Notes: generated from the sequence alone by a model not told the origin. Positions 1 through 8,137 are shown, counted from the first letter of the stretch. The stretch: 32,209 nt of DNA from Rhodocyclaceae bacterium (GCA_020247395.1 JADCJC010000037.1:1-32209), one strand, 5' to 3'. Program-made: numbers and translations.

Positions 1-207
1 GCTAAGAAGCCAGCAGCGAAGAAAGTCGCTAAGAAGCCGGCTGCGAAAAAAGCGGCTAAGAAGCCTGCTGCAAAAAAAAAAGTAGCTAAGAAGCCCGCAA
101 AGAAGCCCGCTGCAAAAAAAGCAGCCCCTAAAAAGGCAGCCCCTGTAGCAAAGCCCGCACCAATGGTGACCCCAGTCATCACGCCGCTCATCAAACCAAT
201 GGGCTAA
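1..207 (+). CDS. histone H1-like lysine/alanine/proline-rich protein, C-terminal part
   Basis: The frame is open from base 1 and ends at TAA 205-207, giving the last 68 residues of a protein whose start lies outside the window. The sequence is a low-complexity tail of AAKKP and KKPAAK-type repeats ending in a non-basic stretch, VTPVITPLIKPMG. Tails like this occur in the histone H1-like nucleoid proteins of betaproteobacteria and in AlgP-like proteins, where they bind DNA through charge. The repeats are near-identical 12 to 15 base units at DNA level, so the copy number is probably unstable between strains. The N-terminal domain is not visible, so the exact family cannot be fixed. Confidence 0.75.
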   Translation, partial: AKKPAAKKVAKKPAAKKAAKKPAAKKKVAKKPAKKPAAKKAAPKKAAPVAKPAPMVTPVITPLIKPMG

Positions 208-230
208 CCGGGCCCAGCGCTTCAGTCAAT

Positions 231-291
231 CTCAATCCGGTAGGGTGTGACGTCTTACCCGTGCACCCCAACCGGATTGAGACATTTAGCG
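231..291. terminator. long inverted repeat after the H1-like gene, possible bidirectional terminator
   Basis: The left arm CTCAATCCGGT (231-241) pairs perfectly with ACCGGATTGAG (281-291). The pairing continues inward as AGGGTG against CACCCC with one offset base. The loop is about 25 bases. There is no clear T-tract on either side, so this may be a terminator without a U-run, an mRNA 3' stabiliser or a dispersed intergenic repeat. It lies between the plus-strand H1-like gene and the convergent minus-strand operon. The rest of 292-452 shows nothing I can assign. Confidence 0.45.
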
Positions 292-452
292 GACCAAGCG
301 GTCCACAGATGTTTCCAAATTTTGCGGATATAGGAAAAGGTCGGCAGCCCGTCCGCAAACGTCAAACGGATCGGCGCTATCGTTAAGAAAGCGGCATCAT
401 CCTCGGAGTCCCAATCGATACACGAAGCTATTGGGAGCTAGCAGGGCGATCG

Positions 453-809
453 TTATCCTTTCCCGCCAGCCCCGACGCCCCGGTGAATCTGGGCAAAAAT
501 GGCCGCTGCCGTCAATACATACAAGATTGGTGTGATGACAATTAAATCGATGCGGAACAATCCGATGCCGGATACTTGTTGCGCGCCAAATACGGCACCA
601 ACCTGCAATTCGTAGAGATTGAATATTATCCAAACTATTCCAGCGAGCGCGGCTGAATGCCGAAACCAATCCCGATTAAATGGGCCGCGGAGCCGCAACG
701 TCTGGATTGCCTGTCCTGCCAACAAAGTTCCTCCGACGAGAAATCCTGCATAGGACAACAGCGCGATAAGCTTCGCTGGCCCGAAGAAAATCCAGCTCAG
801 TAGTTCCAT
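453..809 (-). CDS. small three-helix membrane protein, unknown function
   Basis: The predicted protein has 118 residues, starting MELLSWIFFGPAK. The open frame extends further upstream, but this ATG was chosen because it lies 10 bases after the mtgA stop codon and has a GAGG-type sequence just before it. Three hydrophobic segments are visible, roughly residues 5-32, 45-68 and 75-103, with short loops and a glycine-rich C-terminus. I do not recognise a family. It is the last gene of the aroE-mtgA-orf unit. Since MtgA works at the cytoplasmic membrane on lipid II, the neighbour may also act at the envelope, but that is only inference from position. Confidence 0.6.
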   Translation of the reverse strand: MELLSWIFFGPAKLIALLSYAGFLVGGTLLAGQAIQTLRLRGPFNRDWFRHSAALAGIVWIIFNLYELQVGAVFGAQQVSGIGLFRIDLIVITPILYVLTAAAIFAQIHRGVGAGGKG

Positions 810-819
810 TCTGGAGGCC

Positions 820-1530
820 TCATGGCAATTGCGCGAGATGCATGCGTTGCTTGATGCCTTCGGCCCGCCTAGCCAAATATGGGGAATCGCGGTTTTTGTC
901 GAAAAAACGCGGTCGCGGCAGCATTGCCGCAAGGCGCGCCGCCTGTGATGCGTTAAGCTGGGCCGCACTCGTCCCAAAGTAGTGAAGGGCCGCCGCCTCT
1001 GCGCCAAAAACGCCATCTCCCCATTCAACGACATTTAGATAAATCTCGAGGATGCGCTCTTTATCCATCACGCTCTCCATCATGACCGTAATAACGGCTT
1101 CTTGGCCCTTGCGAACAAACGAGCGCTCACCCGAAAGGAATAAATTCTTTGCAAGTTGTTGAGAAATTGTCGAGCCGCCAGCAACGACCTTCCCACGCCG
1201 TTCGTTTTTCTCCAGCGCCTTTTGAATACCCTCCCAATCAAAACCGTCGTGGTCAACAAATTTATCGTCTTCAGACGTCAGCACAGCACGCTTGAGATTT
1301 TCAGAAATCTTGCCATAGGGAATCCATACAAAAAACAGCTTTGCGGAGGGCGTAGTTTGACGCATCAAGGATAAGCGCGACTCCATAAAGGCGGTCGTGG
1401 TTGGATTGTGGCTGCGCCACCAAATGAGACTTGCAAACAGGTAGGCTTGGAAGGCTGCAACGATGAAGATAAAGACAACAAACGCACTGATGAGTGTTTT
1501 TTTGATGCGTTTCGTCGCAGACGCCTTCAA
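820..1530 (-). CDS. mtgA: monofunctional biosynthetic peptidoglycan transglycosylase
   Basis: This is a GT51 glycosyltransferase that polymerises lipid II into glycan strands at the cytoplasmic membrane. One N-terminal transmembrane helix (the ISAFVVFIFIVAAFQAYLF stretch) is followed by the GT51 motifs: EDDKFVDHDGFDW with the catalytic Glu, GGSTISQQLAKNLFL, RKGQEAVI and KERILEIYLN. There is no penicillin-binding domain, which fits MtgA. The chosen start is a TTG at 1530 whose bases overlap the aroE stop codon (TTGA), giving 236 residues, close to the family norm. An in-frame ATG at 1587 would give 255 residues but would overlap aroE by 61 bases. The family call is firm; the start is not. Confidence 0.9.
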   Translation of the reverse strand: MKASATKRIKKTLISAFVVFIFIVAAFQAYLFASLIWWRSHNPTTTAFMESRLSLMRQTTPSAKLFFVWIPYGKISENLKRAVLTSEDDKFVDHDGFDWEGIQKALEKNERRGKVVAGGSTISQQLAKNLFLSGERSFVRKGQEAVITVMMESVMDKERILEIYLNVVEWGDGVFGAEAAALHYFGTSAAQLNASQAARLAAMLPRPRFFDKNRDSPYLARRAEGIKQRMHLAQLP

Positions 1531-2360
1531 AGTGCGGCCCGAATGGATGTGATGACTGGCTGCGTGTCTGGTCGAGCACCGCGCCATACAAAAAAGGCCT
1601 CGGCCGCTTGCTCTACCAACATGCCGATACCGTCAGCGATGGTTGCCCCAGCAATTTCCGCCAACTGGAGAAATGGCGTGATGCCCCTCGCGTAGGTCAT
1701 ATCGTAGGCCAAGCTATTTGGCGCGAAGCATGACGCGGGAATCGCCAGTGGAGACGATAAGTCGGCTGAAGTTGAGTTAATCACAATGTCGAAGCTGAAG
1801 CGGTCAAGTTGGTTAGACTCGATCGCCAAGATTGAGCCCCTCGAAACCGCGGCGGTGAATTGCTTTGCTAGGGTAGCGGCCTTGGCAAACGTCCGATTCG
1901 CGATTGCAAGCTGTGCGGGATTTGCATCGGCCAAGGCACCGATCACCCCGCGTGCAGCACCGCCGCCCCCAAGAAGCAGAATACGCTGTCCACTGAGCTC
2001 GCGCCTGAGGTTCTTGCGGAGGTCATTAACCAAGCCGACGCCGTCGGTATTGTCCGCGTAAATCGAAGAACGAACAACGCCACCATGGAAACAGAGTGTG
2101 TTTGCAGCGCCGGCAACCCTAGCTCGGAGGGAGGATTCGGTAGAATATGCGAATGCCTCAAGTTTGAACGGAGCAGTGACGTTCATTCCGCAGCCCCCGC
2201 CAAGACGAAACTCTTCAGCGACTTTAGTAAAGTCGCCAATCGGTGCCTCAATGGCAAGGTAGCTGAGGCGATGCCCGAGTTGGCGGGCAAATGCGGCATG
2301 AATTTCTGGCGACCTAGAGTGGCTGATCGGGTTACCCACCACGGCATATTGATCAATCAT
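1527..2360 (-). CDS. aroE: shikimate dehydrogenase (NADP+)
   Basis: This enzyme reduces 3-dehydroshikimate to shikimate in the aromatic amino acid pathway. The 277 residues match the family length. Visible motifs are SHSRSPEIH near the N-terminus (substrate binding), NVTAPFK with the catalytic Lys, DNTDG with the catalytic Asp, the Rossmann loop GGGGAARG, and ANRT, which reads the NADP 2'-phosphate. The ATG at 2360 follows a GGGGGAAGA sequence that can act as a ribosome binding site. It is the first gene of the minus-strand unit; its stop overlaps the likely mtgA start, so the two are probably translationally coupled. It is divergent from glnA. Confidence 0.96.
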   Translation of the reverse strand: MIDQYAVVGNPISHSRSPEIHAAFARQLGHRLSYLAIEAPIGDFTKVAEEFRLGGGCGMNVTAPFKLEAFAYSTESSLRARVAGAANTLCFHGGVVRSSIYADNTDGVGLVNDLRKNLRRELSGQRILLLGGGGAARGVIGALADANPAQLAIANRTFAKAATLAKQFTAAVSRGSILAIESNQLDRFSFDIVINSTSADLSSPLAIPASCFAPNSLAYDMTYARGITPFLQLAEIAGATIADGIGMLVEQAAEAFFVWRGARPDTQPVITSIRAAL

Positions 2361-2403
2361 TCTTCCCCCAAATCAGCAATGTCGGAAAAATACAGATACA
2401 CAA

Positions 2404-2420
2404 CGCACCAATTTGATGCT
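2404..2420. promoter_or_regulatory. distal NtrC-like site upstream of glnA
   Basis: The 17-mer CGCACCAATTTGATGCT is an imperfect dyad (GCACCA against TGATGC) and fits the NtrC consensus TGCAC-N7-GTGCA at most key positions. It is centred about 138 bp before the predicted sigma-54 start site. In enteric glnA the strong NtrC sites lie at about -140 and -108. The call is based on motif and position only. Confidence 0.6.
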
Positions 2421-2446
2421 CCATCACGAGGCGCGTTTCGGCACGA

Positions 2447-2463
2447 CGCACCAAAATAGCGCA
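2447..2463. promoter_or_regulatory. proximal NtrC-like site upstream of glnA
   Basis: The 17-mer CGCACCAAAATAGCGCA shares the GCACCA half with the distal site, but its second half is weaker (TAGCGCA). Its centre is 43 bp from that of the distal site, about four helical turns, so two NtrC dimers could sit on the same DNA face. It lies about 95 bp upstream of the predicted start site. Confidence 0.5.
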
Positions 2464-2523
2464 GAGAAACACAAAATCCATTTTTAATAGCAACTCTTCT
2501 AGAGGGCACCGCAAATTCACGCG

Positions 2524-2539
2524 TGGCATGTTTTGTGCT
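2524..2539 (+). promoter_or_regulatory. sigma-54 (RpoN) promoter of glnA
   Basis: The sequence TGGCATGTTTTGTGCT carries the invariant GG (2525-2526) and GC (2537-2538) separated by exactly 10 bases, as in the -24/-12 promoter class (consensus TGGCACG-N4-TTGCW). The predicted start of transcription is near 2550, about 78 bases before the glnA ATG. Two NtrC-like sites lie upstream at the usual enhancer distance, and NtrB and NtrC are encoded just downstream, so nitrogen control of glnA is well supported. Confidence 0.75.
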
Positions 2540-2627
2540 GATTAGTCAAAAGCGCACGTACCCCGGCTAAGTCTGGGGCGTAGCGTCTGGTCTCAGGTTT
2601 TCCGCATACCTTAAACAGGAGAGTCTC

Positions 2628-4037
2628 ATGGTTGTCGCAGATGTAATGAAGTTGGTAGAACAAAACGAAGTCAAGTTTATCGATTTCCGTTTTACCGATA
2701 CAAAGGGAAAAGAACAACACGTTTCAGTGCCGGTAAAGTCATTTAACGAGGCTAAGTTTACAGAGGGTCATGCGTTCGATGGATCCTCAATTGCAGGTTG
2801 GAAAGGTATTGAAGCGTCTGACATGCTGCTAATGCCCGATCCGCGCACCGCAGTTCTTGATCCTTTTTTTGATGAGCCCACCCTGATCTTGACCTGCGAT
2901 GTAATTGAACCCTCCACCGGCAAAGGATACGATCGCGACCCGCGCTCCCTCGCCCGCCGGGGAGAAGCCTATCTGAAGGCGAGCGGTATTGGCGACGTGG
3001 CGTATTTCGGTCCGGAACCAGAGTTCTTCATTTTTGACTCTGTCGAGTGGAATGTGGATATGTCGGGAAGTTCATGTAAGGTGTTTTCCGAAGAAGCCGC
3101 ATGGTCTACCGGAGAGAAGTTTGAAGGCGGCAACCTTGGGCACCGCCCTCTGGTCAAAGGCGGTTACTTTCCCGTCCCTCCAGTGGATCAACTACAGGAT
3201 ATTCGTTCTGCCATGTGTATTGCGCTCGAAGACATGGGCGTCGAAGTTGAAGTGCACCATCATGAAGTTGCAACTGCCGGTCAGTGCGAGATCGGAACCA
3301 AATTTGCCCCACTCGTACAGCGTGCCGACTGGACCCAAGTACTTAAGTATGTCGTGCTCAATGTGGCACACAGCTATGGCAAAACAGCGACCTTCATGCC
3401 GAAACCGATCGTCGGTGACAACGGATCCGGGATGCATGTACACCAATCAGTTTGGAAAGATGGGAAGAATCTGTTTGCTGGGAATGGCTACGCTGGCCTG
3501 TCAGAGTTCGCCCTTTACTACATAGGCGGCATCATCAAACACGCAAGAGCGCTAAACGCCATCACCAACCCGGGGACCAACTCCTACAAACGGCTCGTAC
3601 CCGGTTTTGAAGCCCCAGTCAAACTAGCCTACTCGGCACGCAACCGCTCGGCGTCGATTCGTGTGCCATATGTGCAATCTGATAAGGCTCGTCGCATTGA
3701 AGTTCGCTTCCCCGACCCAACGGCAAACCCATATCTTGCCTTCACCGCAATGATGATGGCTGGGCTCGATGGTGTGCAAAATAAAATCCACCCCGGCGAC
3801 CCATCAGACAAGAACCTCTACGATTTGCCGCCGGAAGAGGACGCAAAAATCCCGACCGTGTGTTCGTCGCTCGACCAAGCCCTAGAGCATCTTGATAAGG
3901 ATCGCGAGTTCCTGACCCGTGGTGGCGTGTTCTCTAATGAGATGATCGACGCCTACATTGAATTAAAAATGGCCGATGTCACGCGCTTCCGCATGACAAC
4001 GCATCCAGTCGAGTACGATATGTATTACTCATCCTAG
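2628..4037 (+). CDS. glnA: type I glutamine synthetase, adenylylation-controlled
   Basis: Cytosolic dodecameric enzyme joining ammonia to glutamate with ATP, the main entry point for ammonia at low nitrogen. The 469 residues match GSI-beta enzymes. Visible motifs are the DGSSIAGW latch loop (51-58), the metal-binding GPEPEFFIF (128-136), the ATP-site [12 protein letters not shown] (259-270), the [10 protein letters not shown] glutamate loop (314-323) and NRSASIRVP (339-347). NLYDLPPEE contains Tyr398, equivalent to the tyrosine adenylylated by GlnE. An AGGAGAG ribosome binding site precedes the ATG. It is controlled from a sigma-54 promoter with NtrC-like sites and ended by its own terminator. 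Nothing is missing. Confidence 0.98.
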   Translation: MVVADVMKLVEQNEVKFIDFRFTDTKGKEQHVSVPVKSFNEAKFTEGHAFDGSSIAGWKGIEASDMLLMPDPRTAVLDPFFDEPTLILTCDVIEPSTGKGYDRDPRSLARRGEAYLKASGIGDVAYFGPEPEFFIFDSVEWNVDMSGSSCKVFSEEAAWSTGEKFEGGNLGHRPLVKGGYFPVPPVDQLQDIRSAMCIALEDMGVEVEVHHHEVATAGQCEIGTKFAPLVQRADWTQVLKYVVLNVAHSYGKTATFMPKPIVGDNGSGMHVHQSVWKDGKNLFAGNGYAGLSEFALYYIGGIIKHARALNAITNPGTNSYKRLVPGFEAPVKLAYSARNRSASIRVPYVQSDKARRIEVRFPDPTANPYLAFTAMMMAGLDGVQNKIHPGDPSDKNLYDLPPEEDAKIPTVCSSLDQALEHLDKDREFLTRGGVFSNEMIDAYIELKMADVTRFRMTTHPVEYDMYYSS

Positions 4038-4074
4038 TCGAAAATGCCTGTGCTGAACAAAGCAAGAACTAAAG

Positions 4075-4099
4075 GGCGGCTTTACAGCCGCCTTTTTTT
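4075..4099 (+). terminator. intrinsic terminator of glnA
   Basis: A seven-base perfect stem (GGCGGCT 4075-4081 with AGCCGCC 4086-4092) and a four-base loop are followed by seven T residues. It separates glnA from the following gene, so the ntr genes need either readthrough or their own promoter. Confidence 0.92.
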
Positions 4100-4242
4100 G
4101 CCCGACAAATCGTACGGCAACCCTATAGGTAGTGACCACCCCAGTGAATTTCGCTATCCATTGGATTGAAATAGTCGGACTTCAGACGCAAACTACGGTT
4201 CCTCGTATGACTTCTCAGCCTTGGTAAAACGCTGCTATCTGT

Positions 4243-5112
4243 ATGAATCTCCTGCGCCCTTTCTTGCTGCTCTCGTTGGCTCCCGGGGTATTCGGCGCAT
4301 CAAGCGTGTTAGCGCAGGGTCTTAGTGTGTACAAACATGTCGATCCAATGGGCAGGACGACCTACTCCAACCTGCCCATCAAAGGGGCTAAGGTTGTCGA
4401 CCTGAGTCCCCTGACCGTATTGCCAAAGTCACAGACGGTCACGATTGCTACCGCCCCCCAGGTGGCATCAGTGGACGCGCGGCCAAACCCACCCACTCTT
4501 AGCGAAGCAGGGGCGCGTCAACCTAGCGTATTGTCCCAGAGGTCTTTTGAGACCTCAGCCGCTCAAGCCGAAACACTGCAGCAAATCGTACCAAACCTAT
4601 CGGCGATTGGCCCTCCTCCGGCAGCGGCCTCTGCGCCACAGAAGGCCACATCAAGCGACTCTCGGCGTACTCTTGGCACCGCAACCCATGGGAGCGCGGA
4701 CACTGTTATTGCAACACAACGGCGACGTGAAGAAGTTCGCCGCCGCATCATTGAGGCGGAGATTGATGCTGAAGCGCAATTGCTTGGTGAGGCGCAAGCT
4801 TCTCTCCAGCGAGAGCAAGCGAAAAGCGTCGCAATGCGCTCTTTGCGTGCCGCGATCATCCTTGAAGAGCGCGCGGTCGCTGGAAAGCAGACACTCGGCG
4901 ACGATATCGCTGCTACAAAGATGGTCGTGGAACGACATTTCGAGCGGGTTCGAGAACTACAGGATCGGGTGCTAACCCATGAGGAAAATCTTGCCGAGCT
5001 TACAGCGCAATTGCGGGCACCTGCCCGATCTGCCGTCCTGAAGACGGCTGGCACAGCGCGCCCAACCGCAATTTTGTCGACGGCGCAACTTGGTGGCCTC
5101 GGAGGCAACTAG
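4243..5112 (+). CDS. secreted DUF4124-like protein with long coiled coil
   Basis: The protein has 289 residues. Residues 1-25 form a signal peptide ending in VLAQG. Residues 27-52 (VYKHVDPMGRTTYSN and what follows) match the short DUF4124 pattern, a small beta domain common in betaproteobacterial envelope proteins. A Pro/Ala/Thr-rich linker covers about 55-150. From about 160 to 260 the sequence is charged and heptad-like (RRREEVRRRIIEAEIDAEAQ...), a likely coiled coil. Its position between glnA and ntrB is familiar in this class, but its role is unknown and nothing in it points to nitrogen sensing. No good ribosome binding site is seen before the ATG. It is closed by a terminator. Confidence 0.8.
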   Translation: MNLLRPFLLLSLAPGVFGASSVLAQGLSVYKHVDPMGRTTYSNLPIKGAKVVDLSPLTVLPKSQTVTIATAPQVASVDARPNPPTLSEAGARQPSVLSQRSFETSAAQAETLQQIVPNLSAIGPPPAAASAPQKATSSDSRRTLGTATHGSADTVIATQRRREEVRRRIIEAEIDAEAQLLGEAQASLQREQAKSVAMRSLRAAIILEERAVAGKQTLGDDIAATKMVVERHFERVRELQDRVLTHEENLAELTAQLRAPARSAVLKTAGTARPTAILSTAQLGGLGGN

Positions 5113-5154
5113 CAAAATCAGACTCCTTTCGATTGGTTTGTCCGATCGAAGTTG

Positions 5155-5190
5155 AACGCCGAAGACCGAACGATCTTCGGCGTTTTTTTT
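5155..5190 (+). terminator. intrinsic terminator after the DUF4124-like gene
   Basis: An 11-base perfect stem (AACGCCGAAGA 5155-5165 with TCTTCGGCGTT 5174-5184) and an eight-base loop are followed by a continuous T run to 5190. It is a very strong terminator immediately upstream of the predicted ntrBC promoter. Confidence 0.93.
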
Positions 5191-5232
5191 GGCGATTGGC
5201 GTACTGTTTACATATGCATCCTGGCCAGCTGC

Positions 5233-5248
5233 TGGCAAGGAACTTGCT
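5233..5248 (+). promoter_or_regulatory. near-consensus sigma-54 promoter of ntrBC
   Basis: TGGCAAGGAACTTGCT matches TGGCACG-N4-TTGCW with one mismatch in the -24 block; the GG (5234-5235) to GC (5246-5247) spacing is exactly 10. It lies in the short gap between a strong terminator and ntrB. The predicted start of transcription (about 5258) leaves a leader of only about 11 bases before the TTG start codon, so either the leader is very short or ntrB starts further in. I found no clear NtrC dyad just upstream. Confidence 0.65.
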
Positions 5249-5268
5249 ATGGACGGAGAGGGTGAAAC

Positions 5269-6384
5269 TTGAAACAACAAAATCGACAACAACTACGCAA
5301 TGCCTCGCCATTGAATAACTATCAAGGTCTCGATCTCATTGCCACAGCAGTGATGATAGTGGATGGAAAACTTCGATTGATGCATGCGAACACTTCGGCT
5401 GAATACTTGTTTGCATTTAGCCGAAGGAACGCCATTGGCTCGCCGTTGGGCAGGGTGATTCAGGACAATAGACAAGATGGCGGAGTCTTTACGCTGCTAG
5501 GCCAAGTACAGATGTCTGAATCTGGTTTTGGCGAATCCAGCCTTTCTGTCGTAACTTCAGCTGGTCAAACCCTCCATTGCTCGTGTGTTGCAACACCAAT
5601 AGACACCGGTCAAATCGTACTTGAATTCAAGCCGCTCGACCAACACCTGAAGATTGCTCGAGAAGAAAAACTGTTGGAGCAGCAAAAACTGCATCGGGAG
5701 CTAATCCGCAATCTTGCACATGAAATCAAGAATCCGCTTGGGGGCATTCGAGGAGCAGCGCAGCTACTCGAGCGCGAGCTACCGGATGATACTTTTTCGG
5801 AATACACACAAGTCATCGTCAAAGAAGCTGACCGCTTACAGTCCCTCATGGACCGGTTACTAACACCCCACCGGCTTCCCAAAATAGAGCCGGTGAACAT
5901 CCACGAGGTTCTTGAGTACGTGCGTTCACTGCTGATTGCCGAGTTTCCAGAAACGTTGTTTATAGACCGTGATTACGATACCAGCATGCCGGAGCTGCTT
6001 GCAGACCGAGAGCAGTTAATTCAGGCGATGCTAAACATCGCGCGTAATGCCGCGCAGGCGACTGGCGGCGTTGGAAGGATTCGATTTCAAACCCGTATCG
6101 CGCGACAAGTCACAATCGTTCGCGAACGGTTTCGTTTAGCCATTGAGATTCGGATTTGTGATTCGGGTCCTGGGATACCGGAGAAGCTCAAAGACACCGT
6201 CTTCTATCCACTCGTTACGGGACGCGAAGGCGGTACGGGCGTCGGCCTATCGCTGGCGCAAAATTTCGTGAATCAGCATGCCGGCGTCATCGAGTTCGAT
6301 AGCGCTCCGGGCAATACGCAGTTTGTCGTGACAATTCCAGTGAGAAGCAAAGAGCAATTGAAAGAAGTACGACCGACGTCGTGA
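5269..6384 (+). CDS. ntrB: nitrogen regulation sensor kinase NtrB (NRII)
   Basis: Soluble histidine kinase/phosphatase that, with PII, sets the phosphorylation of NtrC. The 371 residues contain an N-terminal PAS domain (about 22-120), the H-box RNLAHEIKNPLGGIRGAAQ with phospho-acceptor His151, and a HATPase domain with the N-box (ARNAAQAT), DSGPGIP and GGTGVGLSLAQ. No transmembrane helix is present, as expected. The start is TTG at 5269, preceded by GGAGAGGG; no upstream in-frame ATG exists. A second in-frame TTG at 5311 is an alternative. The gene is 54 bases upstream of ntrC and probably co-transcribed with it from the sigma-54 promoter. Confidence 0.96.
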   Translation: MKQQNRQQLRNASPLNNYQGLDLIATAVMIVDGKLRLMHANTSAEYLFAFSRRNAIGSPLGRVIQDNRQDGGVFTLLGQVQMSESGFGESSLSVVTSAGQTLHCSCVATPIDTGQIVLEFKPLDQHLKIAREEKLLEQQKLHRELIRNLAHEIKNPLGGIRGAAQLLERELPDDTFSEYTQVIVKEADRLQSLMDRLLTPHRLPKIEPVNIHEVLEYVRSLLIAEFPETLFIDRDYDTSMPELLADREQLIQAMLNIARNAAQATGGVGRIRFQTRIARQVTIVRERFRLAIEIRICDSGPGIPEKLKDTVFYPLVTGREGGTGVGLSLAQNFVNQHAGVIEFDSAPGNTQFVVTIPVRSKEQLKEVRPTS

Positions 6385-6438
6385 ACCGAGCTTCGTAGCC
6401 CGTTCGGACACGGCACGGCAACAAACAAAGGATTCGTA

Positions 6439-7848
6439 ATGAAACCGGTGTGGATTATTGATGACGATAAGTCGATTCGATGGGTGATTGAAAAGGCGCT
6501 CACGCGCGAAGGCATCGAGTACAAGTCGTTCGCAGCAGCACATGAAGGGCTGGAGGCCCTCGACGACGAACCGCCGCAAGTTGTCATTAGCGACATCAGG
6601 ATGCCCGGAACATCCGGGCTTGACTTCATGCAAAAGCTGAAACTGAAGCTGCCGACGACGCCCGTCATCATCATGACGGCTTACTCGGATTTGGAAAGTG
6701 CCGTGGCCGCATTCCAAGGGGGCGCGTTTGAGTACCTGCCGAAGCCGTTTGATATCGACCACGCAGTCGAATTGATCCGACGAGCGATAGATGAGTCTCG
6801 CCATGTTAGTCCGCAATCAGACTCGGACAAAGTGGAGACTGCGCCCGAAATACTGGGTTCCGCCCCCTCTATGCAAGAGGTGTTTCGGGCGGTTGGGCGG
6901 CTTTCGCAATCGCACGCGACGATACTCATCACCGGTGAGTCGGGGAGCGGCAAAGAGCTGGTGGCGCACGCGCTGCATCGTCACAGTCTGCGCGCAGCCA
7001 AGCCGTTTATTGCAATCAATACTGCAGCAATCCCAAAGGATCTATTGGAGAGCGAGCTGTTCGGGCATGAGCGAGGTGCTTTTACCGGCGCAGCGACGAC
7101 AAGGCGCGGTCGATTTGAGCAAGCGGAGGGGGGCACGCTGTTCTTGGACGAAATTGGCGACATGCCGGCGGAGTTGCAAACGCGCCTGCTAAGAGTGCTG
7201 TCTGACGGACAGTTTTACCGTGTTGGCGGACACCTGCCCTTGACCGCCAACGTGCGTGTTATTGCGGCCACGCACCAAGACCTAGACCAACGTGTAAAAC
7301 TTGGTTTGTTTCGCGAGGACTTATACCACCGGCTCAATGTCATTCGACTCAGGCTGCCTGCCCTGCGCGAGCGGCGCGAAGATGTCCCCTTACTAGCAAA
7401 ACATTTTTTGACAAAAAGTGCACACGAACTTGGCGTGGATGTGAAGCGGCTGTCGGACGCTGCGACAGCATATTTGACCGGGCTGGAATTTCCGGGCAAC
7501 GTCCGTCAACTGGAAAACATCTGTCACTGGATCACCGTCATGGCGCCAGGTCAGCAAGTCGAGATAGCAGACTTGCCCCCCGATGTACGGGTCAACGACA
7601 AGACCGTTGTGACAGATTCAAACTGGCAGCGGGCGCTGGAACGTGAAGTTGCAGCGTTGCTGGCTCGCGGGGATCGCAACATTTTTGACGGCTTGAATCG
7701 GGCGTTCGAGACCGCGCTGATAGTGAGGGCGCTGGAACATACCGCAGGCAAACGAATTGAAGCGGCGACCCTGCTCGGCATTGGCCGAAACACGCTCACC
7801 CGAAAAATCGCAGAGTTGAATCTTTCGGCGGAAAGCAAGGAGGAGTAA
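6439..7848 (+). CDS. ntrC: nitrogen regulation response regulator NtrC (NRI), sigma-54 activator
   Basis: Enhancer-binding protein that activates sigma-54 promoters when phosphorylated by NtrB. The 469 residues show a receiver domain with acceptor Asp52 (ISDIRMPG) and KPF near 102, and an AAA+ domain with Walker A GESGSGKE (166-173), the sigma-54-contacting GAFTGA loop (213-218) and the Walker B region GGTLFLDEIG. A C-terminal Fis-type helix-turn-helix ends in AATLLGIGRNTLTRKIAEL. An AAAGGA sequence lies before the ATG. Its probable targets in this window are the two sigma-54 promoters, glnA (with NtrC-like dyads) and its own operon. Confidence 0.98.
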   Translation: MKPVWIIDDDKSIRWVIEKALTREGIEYKSFAAAHEGLEALDDEPPQVVISDIRMPGTSGLDFMQKLKLKLPTTPVIIMTAYSDLESAVAAFQGGAFEYLPKPFDIDHAVELIRRAIDESRHVSPQSDSDKVETAPEILGSAPSMQEVFRAVGRLSQSHATILITGESGSGKELVAHALHRHSLRAAKPFIAINTAAIPKDLLESELFGHERGAFTGAATTRRGRFEQAEGGTLFLDEIGDMPAELQTRLLRVLSDGQFYRVGGHLPLTANVRVIAATHQDLDQRVKLGLFREDLYHRLNVIRLRLPALRERREDVPLLAKHFLTKSAHELGVDVKRLSDAATAYLTGLEFPGNVRQLENICHWITVMAPGQQVEIADLPPDVRVNDKTVVTDSNWQRALEREVAALLARGDRNIFDGLNRAFETALIVRALEHTAGKRIEAATLLGIGRNTLTRKIAELNLSAESKEE

Positions 7849-8080
7849 CGCCTTTCAGGCAAAAATCCGTGAAAGCCTCCGTCAATGCTAGGGTTTGATC
7901 TTTGAGCTGACGGCTAGTCGAGTAGCCAACCTTTCCTCCCGCTGGCGAACCCGTTGGAAATGCTAGTTTGGTGTCAAACTCGACAAAGATTCGAGCGTGG
8001 CTCACTGCTACGCCTGCGAGGCTCGTTCCGAGAGCGCGTGTAGTCGAGCCAATTGTGCCTAAGCCAAGCCAAGGTGTCAT
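7796..8080 (-). CDS. possible small hypothetical protein
   Basis: A 94-residue open frame starts at an ATG preceded by GGGGAGCG, a good ribosome binding site, in the gap between the convergent ntrC and HMG-CoA lyase genes. It begins MTPWLGLGTIGSTTRALGTS and overlaps the ntrC 3' end by 53 bases. I recognise no domain or signal. Base 7849-8137 holds no other candidate. The overlap and lack of recognisable features make it doubtful; the ribosome binding site is the only positive argument. Confidence 0.25.
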   Translation of the reverse strand: MTPWLGLGTIGSTTRALGTSLAGVAVSHARIFVEFDTKLAFPTGSPAGGKVGYSTSRQLKDQTLALTEAFTDFCLKGVTPPCFPPKDSTLRFFG

Positions 8081-8137
8081 GATCGCTCCCCGGTTCCCGG
8101 ATATTCGGGCAATGTTCTAGTTTGTGTGCAGTGTTCG

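Noticed and set aside
4215-4242. Possible sigma-54 promoter (TTGGTAAAACGCTGCT) just before the DUF4124-like gene
   Set aside because: The GG to GC spacing is 9 bases, not 10, and it would leave almost no leader before the ATG.
7849-7895. Hairpin CTTTCA...TGAAAG after ntrC as terminator
   Set aside because: Only six base pairs with a 12-base loop and no T-run; too weak to call.
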